In this document: piece after piece, positions 9,536 through 18,135 of the stretch
How positions within the stretch are numbered: position 1 is the stretch's first letter
Layout of the letters: every line of letters starts with the position of its first letter
Source: Microcaldota archaeon
GTDB lineage: Archaea; Iainarchaeota; Iainarchaeia; JAADDC01
Direction: 5' to 3'
Assembly: GCA_027011045.1 (NCBI GenBank)
Contig: JALVAT010000004.1
Span: forward strand, 1-40,878
DNA: 40,878 bases
Translations under genes and position numbers: made by a program
Notes under the pieces: model-generated
The model's database searches: none
The model's input: the letters and a program-made list of their open reading frames with translations, nothing else
What the model was told of the DNA's origin: nothing

Positions 9536-10490
9536 GGTACCACCCCAGGGTCTTCAGTATTTCCGCGCGAAGACGCTCCACGCCCTCTCCCGTGAGGGCT
9601 GATATGGGCAGCGCCCCCAGCTCATCCGCGAGCTGCCGCGCAGCCTGCGGCGCCGCGTCCAACTTGTTGACCACCACGAGAACGGGCGCCCGAATAAGAT
9701 CCCTTACCTTAGTTAATAAATCCCTTTGCTCTTGGAGATCCTGCAGCGGATCGAAGATAAAGACTACAACGTCTGCAAGCTCCCTCAGCGCGGCAATTGC
9801 CTTTTTCTCCTCTGGCTTCATCTCCTCGACGGGTCGATCCAGTAGCCCGGGCGTGTCAATAACCTGGAACCGCTTGAAATGGTGCTCAAAATGCCCTATG
9901 CGGATCTCCTTCGTCGTAAAGGGATACGGCGCGATCTCTGGTTCTGAACCGGTCAGGGCACGGAGCAAGGTGCTTTTGCCAACGTTCGGAAAGCCCGCGA
10001 GGACAATGGTCTGCTCGTCCCTGCGTATCTTGGGCAGCCGCCGAAGGGCCCTGTACATCTTGCCGACCTCGCGGAAGACGCCGCGGTTCTTCTCAAGCAC
10101 GTCCCAAACACGGCCGAGATATGCACGCCTTATGCGAAGCAGCTGGCCCCTGGACTTTGCCTGCGTTATCTGGAAGAGGGCATCGTCGCGAATTGCCGCC
10201 AGCACGCGAGTAAGAGCGGATATCTGGCCAAGCTTCCTCTTCAAGGAGTCTATGGGCATGTGGGCCTCGAGCATCGCCCTGTGAAACGGGTGAAGGCTCT
10301 CAAGATCGGGGAACCTGCGGACAATACTATTCAACTCCTGTGCAAAGGCCTTGTCGTACTGCTTTATGCGAATATGCTCCAACTTCCGGAGTTTCTCGAT
10401 GTTAGAGGGCCCAGGAAGCTTCACGGTTCCCATATACTTGTTAACCCGCCGTATCACCTTGCCGTAGAGAGTATCGATATCAAAAGCCAT
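9525..10490 (-). CDS. NOG1/Obg-family GTPase
   Basis: Walker A GFPNVGKST, DTPGLLDRP, NKLD; NOG1-like N-terminal region. Confidence 0.92.
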   Translation of the reverse strand: MAFDIDTLYGKVIRRVNKYMGTVKLPGPSNIEKLRKLEHIRIKQYDKAFAQELNSIVRRFPDLESLHPFHRAMLEAHMPIDSLKRKLGQISALTRVLAAIRDDALFQITQAKSRGQLLRIRRAYLGRVWDVLEKNRGVFREVGKMYRALRRLPKIRRDEQTIVLAGFPNVGKSTLLRALTGSEPEIAPYPFTTKEIRIGHFEHHFKRFQVIDTPGLLDRPVEEMKPEEKKAIAALRELADVVVFIFDPLQDLQEQRDLLTKVRDLIRAPVLVVVNKLDAAPQAARQLADELGALPISALTGEGVERLRAEILKTLGWYHGE

Positions 10491-10699
10491 ACTACCACCA
10501 CCGCCAGCCCCGCCATGAGCGCGAGGAATGCGGAGCGTCGATCCGTTGCAAAAACGAGCGGAATTGGCCCGATAAACACAACGGCGGCGCCATGCACCTC
10601 TCCGGAGCGTGAAGCGGATAGCAATTCAACTAACAGCCCGATAGCAATAAAAAGCATTCCCAATATTATTAGCACCGTTCCACCAGCAGTCAAATCCAT
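10454..10699 (-). CDS. DUF131 family small membrane protein
   Basis: Two TM segments and VVFIGPIPLVFATDRR signature; ATG (MDLTAGG) start preferred. Confidence 0.8.
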   Translation of the reverse strand: MDLTAGGTVLIILGMLFIAIGLLVELLSASRSGEVHGAAVVFIGPIPLVFATDRRSAFLALMAGLAVVVVWLLISILSTAR

Positions 10700-10718
10700 G
10701 CGATCACCGGGTGTTCTC

Positions 10719-11684
10719 ATGGCGTTCGAAGGGCTTTACCGGAAGCACTACAAGATCCTCTGGTTAATACCCGCTATTCTATTTGTCGCAAACGTATTTA
10801 TCGCGTTTGTGTACCCGGGCATAAAACTCGGTGTAGACTTCCGCGGAGGTATCCTCGTATCCTTTGCCTCCGACAAGCCAGTGCCTGCAGACAAGCTTGC
10901 CGCCGCAGTGAAGGCAGCAACAGGCGTGGCTGAAGTCACCGTGGTCCCAACGGAGAGCTTTGGAACGGGACCGCGCTATGGCGGAATAGTGGAGGTTGTA
11001 TACCCCGAAAACATAAAGCTGGTCCCCGAATCAAACGTCCAGACGCCACAGCTAACGGCTGGCACGGGAAGCGAGCTGACCGCAGACCAGTTTAAGCAGA
11101 AGGTCCTCGAGGCGATAAAGAAGGTCGTTCCCGACGCGCAGAACATCGTGATCCAGGACGTCACCCCCGCCATAGGGAGCACCTTCTGGAACAAGGCAAT
11201 GAACATGGCAATATGGGCCTTCGTGCTCATGGCCATATCCGTCTTTGCATTCTTCAGGAAGGGCATCCCCACGGCAATTATGATCGGTTCCGCAATATTT
11301 GACCTCATAGGGATGCTCGCCCTCATGGCGCTCTTCAACATCCCGCTTAACCTCGACACGATAACGATCCTCCTGATGATGGTTGGTTACTCCATCGACA
11401 CGGACATCGTTCTATCCACGCACCTGCTCAAGCGTACAAAGAGCGAGGAGGGAGACGAGTTCTCGCGCGCCGCAAGGGCTGCCACCACAGGACTTCACAT
11501 GAGCGGAACAACGCTCGTGGCAATGCTCTTTATCCTCGCAGTGGGATACCTCACGAGAAACCTCGCGGTTATGCGCGTAGGTGCCGTGATGATCTTCGGT
11601 GTGCTCGCAGACATCGTCATAACGTGGTTCCTCAACGCACCTGTAATGATTACGTGGGTGAGAAAGCATGCATCCGCTGCTTAA
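10719..11684 (+). CDS. secF: Protein-export membrane protein SecF
   Basis: GVDFRGG and MVGYSIDTDIVLSTHLL motifs. The listed N-terminal extension from 10260 is antisense to NOG1 and spurious. Confidence 0.93.
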   Translation: MAFEGLYRKHYKILWLIPAILFVANVFIAFVYPGIKLGVDFRGGILVSFASDKPVPADKLAAAVKAATGVAEVTVVPTESFGTGPRYGGIVEVVYPENIKLVPESNVQTPQLTAGTGSELTADQFKQKVLEAIKKVVPDAQNIVIQDVTPAIGSTFWNKAMNMAIWAFVLMAISVFAFFRKGIPTAIMIGSAIFDLIGMLALMALFNIPLNLDTITILLMMVGYSIDTDIVLSTHLLKRTKSEEGDEFSRAARAATTGLHMSGTTLVAMLFILAVGYLTRNLAVMRVGAVMIFGVLADIVITWFLNAPVMITWVRKHASAA

Positions 11685-13233
11685 GAGCTGGAGGGTAAGG
11701 CTGCTCATCATATCTGTGCTAATCGCTGCCCTGCTCATTGTGTTCAGGGGAGTGCAGTTTGGCATCGACTTCAAGGGTGGTTCCGTCCTCATCTTCCAGT
11801 TCGACAGACCGCTGACACCGCAGGAAATGCAGCAGGCGGTGCTCATTATAGAGAAGCGTTTGAACTGGACAGGACTCAGCAGCGTGCGGGTCCGCGGATG
11901 GGGAGACCAGCAGGTAGTCATAGAGCTTAGCACGGACAATCCGCAGGAGATCCAGCGTATTAAGGAATCAGTCCTTCGCCAGGGCAAGTTCGAGGCGGTA
12001 GTAGACCAGAAGGTAGTCCTGACGGGCAAGGACATTGCGGCGGTTAAGCCCCCCATCATAACGCCGGCGGAGATCGGCTACACGTGGAAACTCCCCTTCG
12101 TGCTCACACCGGAGGGCGTCAAAAGGTTCTACACGGGTGTACACGGCAAGTGCACCCCCGACGGCCGCTGCGCGTACGTGTTCATGTACATTGACAGGCC
12201 CGTGGGGAAGGTGCTCCTCATTCCAAAGGACATCGCCCAGGAGGAAAACGTTCTAACAACCATTCCCGAGCTCAAGGCAGTAGAACAGGCACCCGCCGAC
12301 CAGCGGATCCCGATGGTAGAGTTCCTCAAAAACGCAGGTCTGAAGAAGTGGTTTATCGTAGACAGGAACTTTAACCCGCAGGTACTCCTGGAGCTGAACG
12401 CCCCTGTGATCCTTGCACCGGAGGAGAACTACCTTGTCCCATTCCTCCAGGAGCACAACATACCGTACACCCTCGTACCAAAACAGCCCGGGGAATCTTG
12501 GATATGGGCAGCCACGAACCTGCGATCCGTGGTGCACCTCACGCCCGACGTAACCAACGTGACCCCCGAGCACGCGAGCAACGAGCTCGTGATCACGGGA
12601 TGGGCAAAGAACTACGAGGACGCAAAGCAGAAGACCGAGACCCTCAGGATCATACTCGAGTCCGGAGCTCTTCCGGCGGGGCTGCAGCTCGTATCTGAGC
12701 GCAGAATACCGGCAAAGTACGGAGAACAGGCGTTCTACACGTTCCTCATCACGATATTCCTGGCGATGATTGCGGTGTCCATATACGTGGCCACCCGATA
12801 CAAGGACCTGCGCATCGCCGTACCCATAAGCATCACGGTCTTCTCTGAGATCGTGATGATCTTCGGGTTCGCGGCCCTAATCGGCTGGAGGATCGACATA
12901 CCGTCCATGATCGGTATCATCGCATCCACGGGTACCGGCGTGGACGACCAGATCGTCATTACGGATGAGGTGCTGCACGGCGGTGCCAAGCGCGAGGAGA
13001 AAGAAAGGGAGACCGGCGAGAAGAAGAGCATATGGAAGAAGATTCGCCGTGCGTTCTTCATCGTCTGGGCAACGGCCAGCGCGCTCATCATGGCCATGCT
13101 GCCCGTGCTCTTCTCGGGCATACCTACGCTCGTAGGATTCGCCCTGACGACGATAGTGGGTGTGCTCGTGGGCGTGTTGATCACAAGGCCCGCCTTCGGA
13201 GAGATCATCCGCTACGTCGTTTCCAGGAAGTGA
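11668..13233 (+). CDS. secD: Protein-export membrane protein SecD
   Basis: GIDFKGGSVLIFQF, large periplasmic-type domain, and GTGVDDQIVITDEV. 17-bp overlap with secF. Confidence 0.93.
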   Translation: MHPLLKSWRVRLLIISVLIAALLIVFRGVQFGIDFKGGSVLIFQFDRPLTPQEMQQAVLIIEKRLNWTGLSSVRVRGWGDQQVVIELSTDNPQEIQRIKESVLRQGKFEAVVDQKVVLTGKDIAAVKPPIITPAEIGYTWKLPFVLTPEGVKRFYTGVHGKCTPDGRCAYVFMYIDRPVGKVLLIPKDIAQEENVLTTIPELKAVEQAPADQRIPMVEFLKNAGLKKWFIVDRNFNPQVLLELNAPVILAPEENYLVPFLQEHNIPYTLVPKQPGESWIWAATNLRSVVHLTPDVTNVTPEHASNELVITGWAKNYEDAKQKTETLRIILESGALPAGLQLVSERRIPAKYGEQAFYTFLITIFLAMIAVSIYVATRYKDLRIAVPISITVFSEIVMIFGFAALIGWRIDIPSMIGIIASTGTGVDDQIVITDEVLHGGAKREEKERETGEKKSIWKKIRRAFFIVWATASALIMAMLPVLFSGIPTLVGFALTTIVGVLVGVLITRPAFGEIIRYVVSRK

Positions 13234-13928
13234 GGCCGTTGCTCCAGCGCCTCGATCCTTTTTTTTGGTTTGACAAGTTCTGGTTCCGCTACGTGGGAAG
13301 GCCGAAGACCGCGGGGGAAGAAGCGGTATACTTCATAGCAGAGGTTTTCTACGCAATACTTGTGGCGTACCTTATGTACCTTCTCCTCGGGTTAATACTG
13401 CACACGCCGAGACCCGCGGTAATCGTCGCATCCCAGTCCATGGAGCCCACCCTTTGGCCAGGGGACATCGCCATCGTAGAGGGGGTTCTTCCGAGCGACA
13501 TAAAAGCGCCAGAGGTAGATGTGAATGCCAAGCTCAGGGATACGCCCCTGGACAGAACGCCAATAAAGGTGCTCAGGGAAGGCGTTAAGACGGTGGGCTT
13601 CCTCGTAAATGGGAAGAAGATCTCCCTGGAGCGTAACGGAGACATAATCGTATACTACAACGACGTGTACCGAAAGGATATCATTCACCGGGCCGTTCTG
13701 AAGATCAAGGCCGCAGATGGCTGGTTCTTCCTAACGAAGGGGGACAACGAGGCAACAAATCCGGCAATAGATGAGGACTGCGACGTGGGGCTCTGCATAT
13801 ACCCGTATCCCGTTCCGGCAGACCATGTGCTTGGCAAGGTGATCTTCGTTATCCCCAGAATCGGAATAATAAAGCTCTGGATAGCGGAACTCATGAGCGG
13901 CAAGCCGCTAACACCGCTGCACATATAA
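13230..13928 (+). CDS. Signal peptidase I (archaeal/ER type)
   Basis: SQSMEPTLWPGD (catalytic Ser), DIIHRAV (His), LTKGDNEATNP. GTGA overlap with the secD stop. Confidence 0.92.
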   Translation: MRPLLQRLDPFFWFDKFWFRYVGRPKTAGEEAVYFIAEVFYAILVAYLMYLLLGLILHTPRPAVIVASQSMEPTLWPGDIAIVEGVLPSDIKAPEVDVNAKLRDTPLDRTPIKVLREGVKTVGFLVNGKKISLERNGDIIVYYNDVYRKDIIHRAVLKIKAADGWFFLTKGDNEATNPAIDEDCDVGLCIYPYPVPADHVLGKVIFVIPRIGIIKLWIAELMSGKPLTPLHI

Positions 13929-13941
13929 AAGAAGGGGGAAA

Positions 13942-14217
13942 TCACTGTTTCTGGAGCTCGTCAAAGGCAGTGCGGAATAGAATAAGGTCTGCCTTCGCCT
14001 TCTCGACTGCAGATTTGAGCAGCTCCCTTGGAGAGCCCTCCTTGGCGCGGAGGTAAAGGTACACCTTGCCCTCGAGGGGGTGGCCCGTGCGTATGGCCAC
14101 AAAGTCAACGCGATCGTCGTCCACAAGGTAAGACTTCACCAGGTACGGGATGGTCTTATCTCCGTAGATCTCGAGCTCCAGCTCGTTCCCTTCGTCCTTG
14201 AGCACGTGAATTTCCAT
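13942..14217 (-). CDS. rpoL: DNA-directed RNA polymerase subunit L (Rpb11-like)
   Basis: TIPYLVKSYLVDDDRVDFVAIRTGHPLEGKVYLYLRAKEG, typical RpoL. Confidence 0.93.
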   Translation of the reverse strand: MEIHVLKDEGNELELEIYGDKTIPYLVKSYLVDDDRVDFVAIRTGHPLEGKVYLYLRAKEGSPRELLKSAVEKAKADLILFRTAFDELQKQ

Positions 14218-14221
14218 ACAA

Positions 14222-14788
14222 TCACCTCGGGAGAACGGGGTTGCCGTAGTCCTCCGCTATCTTGCGTTTCACGGTGAGCTTGCACCGCGGGCAGTAAAGC
14301 GCGGCACCCCTGCGAACAAGGGGCCTGCGGCACTTGGGACAGTATGCCTTGATGACGCCGAAGCGAGAACCCTCCGTGGAGAGATCCACGTAGAAACGCT
14401 TCTGGATCTTGAGAATCTTGGCGCGGATCCAGTCGCCAACGCCAAACTCATCCCGAACGGTCTTCACAAAACCCCTTCGAATGTTCGCAATACGGATCGT
14501 GGACAGCCGAGAGGGGGGGACCAGGCGAAAACGGCGGGTGTTGTAGGGGAATAGCTCCACAACAGCGTACTTATCGTAAACCTGGACAATTCTACCGTAG
14601 ACGATGGATCCCACGACGTTGCGGCGGGGGATCTTGCGCGGGGAGTCGATGCGCACCTCTCGCTCGATCTGATCAAACTTGGGCTCGCCCACCACGGCGG
14701 CAAACACTTCGCCGTCACGCTCGTAGGCGCCCACACCGGGCATAAACTCCTCTGCAATTGCGATGTGCTCGCCAGGGGTTACTACCAA
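14222..14788 (-). CDS. csl4: Exosome RNA-binding protein Csl4
   Basis: N-terminal MVVTPGEHIAIAEEFMPGVGAYE, S1 domain, C-terminal zinc ribbon CPKCRRPL...CPRC. Confidence 0.92.
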   Translation of the reverse strand: MVVTPGEHIAIAEEFMPGVGAYERDGEVFAAVVGEPKFDQIEREVRIDSPRKIPRRNVVGSIVYGRIVQVYDKYAVVELFPYNTRRFRLVPPSRLSTIRIANIRRGFVKTVRDEFGVGDWIRAKILKIQKRFYVDLSTEGSRFGVIKAYCPKCRRPLVRRGAALYCPRCKLTVKRKIAEDYGNPVLPR

Positions 14789-14797
14789 GGGATCACC

Positions 14798-15097
14798 TCA
14801 CTCGTTGTTGGTAAGAAGCTCTGATAGCACGTCCTTTGCCTTGACGGGGCCCTTGGACTCGGACTTTGCCTCAGCAACCTTGTGGGCAACGGGGGCGGCG
14901 CTGCGCTCCACGTGAGGAGCAACGGAGGAGCCCATAATGTCAAGGATCTCGCCCAGCTCTGTATAGACGTGGTCCACCATCTTCTGAAGCATCTCGGCGC
15001 TCCCGGAGACGTCTCCGTGGACCATGTCCTTGAGAAGCGTGACGAGCTCAAAAAGACCCTCCAGGCGGCCGCGCACATAGGACATATCAGTAGCCAT
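14798..15097 (-). CDS. Unknown 99-aa helical protein
   Basis: Intact ORF in operon register with csl4; no recognised family. Confidence 0.65.
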   Translation of the reverse strand: MATDMSYVRGRLEGLFELVTLLKDMVHGDVSGSAEMLQKMVDHVYTELGEILDIMGSSVAPHVERSAAPVAHKVAEAKSESKGPVKAKDVLSELLTNNE

Positions 15098-15117
15098 GCA
15101 AAGAAGAGGAAGGGGGA

Positions 15118-15125
15118 TTTTAAAA
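15118..15125. promoter_or_regulatory. Palindromic TTTTAAAA, putative shared TATA element of a divergent pair
   Basis: Centre 15121.5 lies 24.5 nt from the ATG at 15097 (-) and 24.5 nt from the GTG at 15146 (+). Confidence 0.55.
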
Positions 15126-15145
15126 ACGTGGTAGCAGTGGTTATC

Positions 15146-15943
15146 GTGGTCTTTGAGTACCTCTTCGGCGCAAGGGACGTCGAAGGGCGCCCTCTGCTCA
15201 TGTTCGTGGCAGGGCTCATCTATTCTCTAATTTCCGTACCCCTGGCGCTCTATTTCAGGTCAGACGCGGCAAGTAGCCTTGCAGTAAGCCTAACGACGAT
15301 TGCAGCAGTACCCCTCATCCTCAGGATCATAGACTTCGAGGCGGATATGCTTGATCTCTACCCCGGAAGCGTCATAACGAGGGAAATCCGCGTAATCGGG
15401 CTGTTCATGTGGTTCTTCTTTGGGCTCGTGGCGGGCTACACCATTGCGTACCTTAGCGTGGGCCCAGCACAGTTTCAGCGCGTGGCCAGCCTCCAGCTGA
15501 GCGACATCGCCTTTGCAATATCCGTCAGGAGCGCTATAACGGGTAATGCGCTGTTTCCAGGGCCCATGGGCCCAATATTCTGGCACAACCTGCGCGTTTA
15601 CGTAACGGGAATCGTTCTCTCGTTCATATACGGAACGGGAGGTGTGTTTATACTATCCTGGAACGCGTCCGTAGTAAGCGCGCTGCTCGCAAGCCAGATC
15701 TACAGCACAGGATCCGTAATAAGTGGTATCGCCAGATTCCTCGGCATACTACCCCACGGCATCATAGAATATAGCGCATACATCATTGGGGGCTTCGCAG
15801 CGGCGCTCATCTCGCTGGTCATACTACAGAGAGGATGGAACAGGCAGCTCATGCTTGACGCGATTATATTCATGCTCTCTGGGATCGTGCTGCTCTACAT
15901 AGCGGCGGCGGTGGAGTCAACCCTTATTATCGCTGCCGGATGA
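15146..15943 (+). CDS. SpoIIM (stage II sporulation protein M/DUF95) family membrane protein
   Basis: Multi-TM with LGILPHGIIEYSAYIIGGFAAALIS. Start ambiguous among GTGs at 15128/15137/15146; the listed ORF starting at 14882 is over-extended. Confidence 0.83.
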   Translation: MVFEYLFGARDVEGRPLLMFVAGLIYSLISVPLALYFRSDAASSLAVSLTTIAAVPLILRIIDFEADMLDLYPGSVITREIRVIGLFMWFFFGLVAGYTIAYLSVGPAQFQRVASLQLSDIAFAISVRSAITGNALFPGPMGPIFWHNLRVYVTGIVLSFIYGTGGVFILSWNASVVSALLASQIYSTGSVISGIARFLGILPHGIIEYSAYIIGGFAAALISLVILQRGWNRQLMLDAIIFMLSGIVLLYIAAAVESTLIIAAG

Positions 15944-16891
15944 ACCCTTGCTCCTTTCCTCGAGCATTTTCTTGAAGGCGTCCAGCAGATAGGCGTACTT
16001 CCCCTCGAGATCCTGCTCCACCTTCTTCGGGCTGACCGCACCACCAAGGGCCGCAGATATGCTCTGCGCAAGGGTGGAAATCTCCAGGGGCAGGATGAAC
16101 TTCGTGGACTTGCCCTCTGCAATCTTTTCCAAAGCGCGAATGTAGTAGTAGGCGAGCACCCTATCATCAAGTCCAGTGGCAGCAGCCTTCACCGCCTCTA
16201 TCTTTATGCGTTCGGCCTCCGCCTGTTGCTGTGCTGCCAGCTTCTGCTGCTCTGCCTCCCTGTAACGGTGCATGGCCTTGATAAGCCCCTCCGGGAGCTG
16301 CACGTTCTTCAGCTCTACGGAAACGACCTCCACACCCCACTCCCGAGCAATCTGCTGAAGCTCCTTGCGAAGCTGGTCATTGATCTTGTCCACGTTGGAT
16401 ATAATCTCGCTGGCCGTCATCCGACCCGCAACCTCACGGATTGTGGACTCCACGAAGAGGATGGCGGCGGATTTGTAGTCCTCCACGTTCAGAACCGCCT
16501 TTGCAGGATCAATGACGCGCAGATAGATAACCGCATCTATGACAACTTCGATGTTATCCTTTGTTATGACGGTCTGGGGCTTCACGTCGAGTGTCTGGGT
16601 TCGAAGGTCCACGCGCACGTAGCTCTCAATGCCCGGAAGTATGATCACCCATCCGGGGCCGCGAACGCCCACGAACTTCCCGAAGCGAAAGACAACGGCG
16701 CGCTCATACTCCTTAAGCTGAAGGAGAACGGGATACTTGAGCGACAGGTAAACAAGAAGCACTAGAAGCGCTCCCACGGCCAAGAGAGCCAGCTGATCGT
16801 GAGCAGCTGCGTAAGCGAGCACGGTAACGCCCAGGAGTAGGGCTACGAATACGGCAGAAAAGATGAGGACGCGCATCTTGGCCTCGTCCAT
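15917..16891 (-). CDS. SPFH/stomatin (slipin) family membrane protein
   Basis: Two N-terminal TMs, EYERAVVFRFGKFVGVRGPGWVIILPGIESYVRVDLRTQTLDV, and coiled-coil C-terminus. Confidence 0.93.
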   Translation of the reverse strand: MDEAKMRVLIFSAVFVALLLGVTVLAYAAAHDQLALLAVGALLVLLVYLSLKYPVLLQLKEYERAVVFRFGKFVGVRGPGWVIILPGIESYVRVDLRTQTLDVKPQTVITKDNIEVVIDAVIYLRVIDPAKAVLNVEDYKSAAILFVESTIREVAGRMTASEIISNVDKINDQLRKELQQIAREWGVEVVSVELKNVQLPEGLIKAMHRYREAEQQKLAAQQQAEAERIKIEAVKAAATGLDDRVLAYYYIRALEKIAEGKSTKFILPLEISTLAQSISAALGGAVSPKKVEQDLEGKYAYLLDAFKKMLEERSKGSSGSDNKG

Positions 16892-16893
16892 GC

Positions 16894-16922
16894 TTAAAAA
16901 GAGGGGGACCCCCTATTTAATT
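16894..16922. promoter_or_regulatory. Interlocked divergent promoters with imperfect inverted repeat TTAAAAAGAGGGGGACCCCCTATTTAATT
   Basis: Perfect GGGGGACCCCC core at 16903-16913 flanked by TATA-like arms; SPFH starts at 16891 (-), DUF373 at 16926 (+). Confidence 0.6.
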
Positions 16923-16925
16923 GCA

Positions 16926-18134
16926 ATGCCCGGGCGGAGACTTCTCGTTCTAGTGGTGGACAGGGACGACGACGTGGGCGTAAAGATAGGGACGCCAGGA
17001 CCCGTTATTGGGGAAGAGCAGAACTTGGAGGTAGCACAAAAGCTGGCGCTCGCGGACCCGGAGGACAGCGATGCAAATACGATCTTCGCCGCACTCAAAA
17101 TCTACCGAGAATTAAAGGAGAAGGGCGAGAATGTGGAAATAGCCACGGTTACCGGGCATAAGGCGCTGGGTTTCGTTGCCGATACGAATATAAACAAGCA
17201 GTTGGAGATCGTGTTCAACCAGTTTCCGGCAGACGGGATCGTATTCGTAACGGACGGTGCGGAGGATGACCAGGTAATCCCCATTCTCTTGTCCTATGCG
17301 CCAATCATATCCAAAAAGACCGTTGTGGTCAAACAGGCAGTTCAGCTCGAACGCACCTTTTATGTGATCAAGAACGCGCTCCGCGACAAGGACCTGGCAC
17401 CAATCATACTCGGAATACCCGGGATAGCCCTGCTCGTATGGGCACTCTTCGGGGCGCTCGGTATCCGCCTCTTCCTCACCATAACGGGCGCGTACCTCGT
17501 CCTCAAAGCCTTCGGAATCTGGGATGCGGCAGAGGGTCTCGTCAAGACGATCCTGCGGGGCATATCCCTGAGGGGAAAGGGTGCACTATTCTACATAATC
17601 GCCCTCGCGTTCCTCCCCATCGGCACATACATGGCGTACCAGAACTACACAGCCCTCACAGGAACGGAGGCCATGCTTGAAGCCTTTAGAACGATGGTAG
17701 CAACGATTTCCATCTCAGGGATAGCGTACCTCGTTGGCAGGGGCGTGGATGCACACTTTGAAAAGAGAGCATACGCAATAGGCAGATACATCCGCTACGG
17801 GGCCACGCTGCTCATCGTATGGGCGCTAACGGAGGCGACGGTCAACCTCATCCTGCAGAAGGCAAGCGTGACGGACCTCTACTGGGTAATGGGGGCAGCA
17901 TCGCTCTTTTACATCGTTGTGGTGCAGTTCGCGGACCTATTCGACGAGAGCGTACGGACGTCCAGAAAGCTTGTGGGAGCGCGGGCATACGATAGGCGGG
18001 GCAACGTAGTGGGCGTCGTGGCAGACGTAGATCCGGAAAAGGAGATCATAGTAATCCGTTCAGGGAACAAGCGCATAAAGGTACCAGCAACGAATATATA
18101 CGTGGATACAAAGGGCGTCATCGTACCGCTGTGA
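16926..18134 (+). CDS. DUF373 family integral membrane protein
   Basis: MPGRRLLVLVVDRDDDVGVK N-terminus, VTGHKALGFVADTNI, multi-TM, and C-terminal GARAYDRRGNVVGVVADVD. Confidence 0.88.
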   Translation: MPGRRLLVLVVDRDDDVGVKIGTPGPVIGEEQNLEVAQKLALADPEDSDANTIFAALKIYRELKEKGENVEIATVTGHKALGFVADTNINKQLEIVFNQFPADGIVFVTDGAEDDQVIPILLSYAPIISKKTVVVKQAVQLERTFYVIKNALRDKDLAPIILGIPGIALLVWALFGALGIRLFLTITGAYLVLKAFGIWDAAEGLVKTILRGISLRGKGALFYIIALAFLPIGTYMAYQNYTALTGTEAMLEAFRTMVATISISGIAYLVGRGVDAHFEKRAYAIGRYIRYGATLLIVWALTEATVNLILQKASVTDLYWVMGAASLFYIVVVQFADLFDESVRTSRKLVGARAYDRRGNVVGVVADVDPEKEIIVIRSGNKRIKVPATNIYVDTKGVIVPL

Positions 18135-18135
18135 G

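Noticed and set aside
10260-10718. N-terminal extension of the secF ORF
   Set aside because: Antisense to the NOG1 and DUF131 genes. The real SecF N-terminus (MAFEGLYRKHYKILW) starts at 10719.
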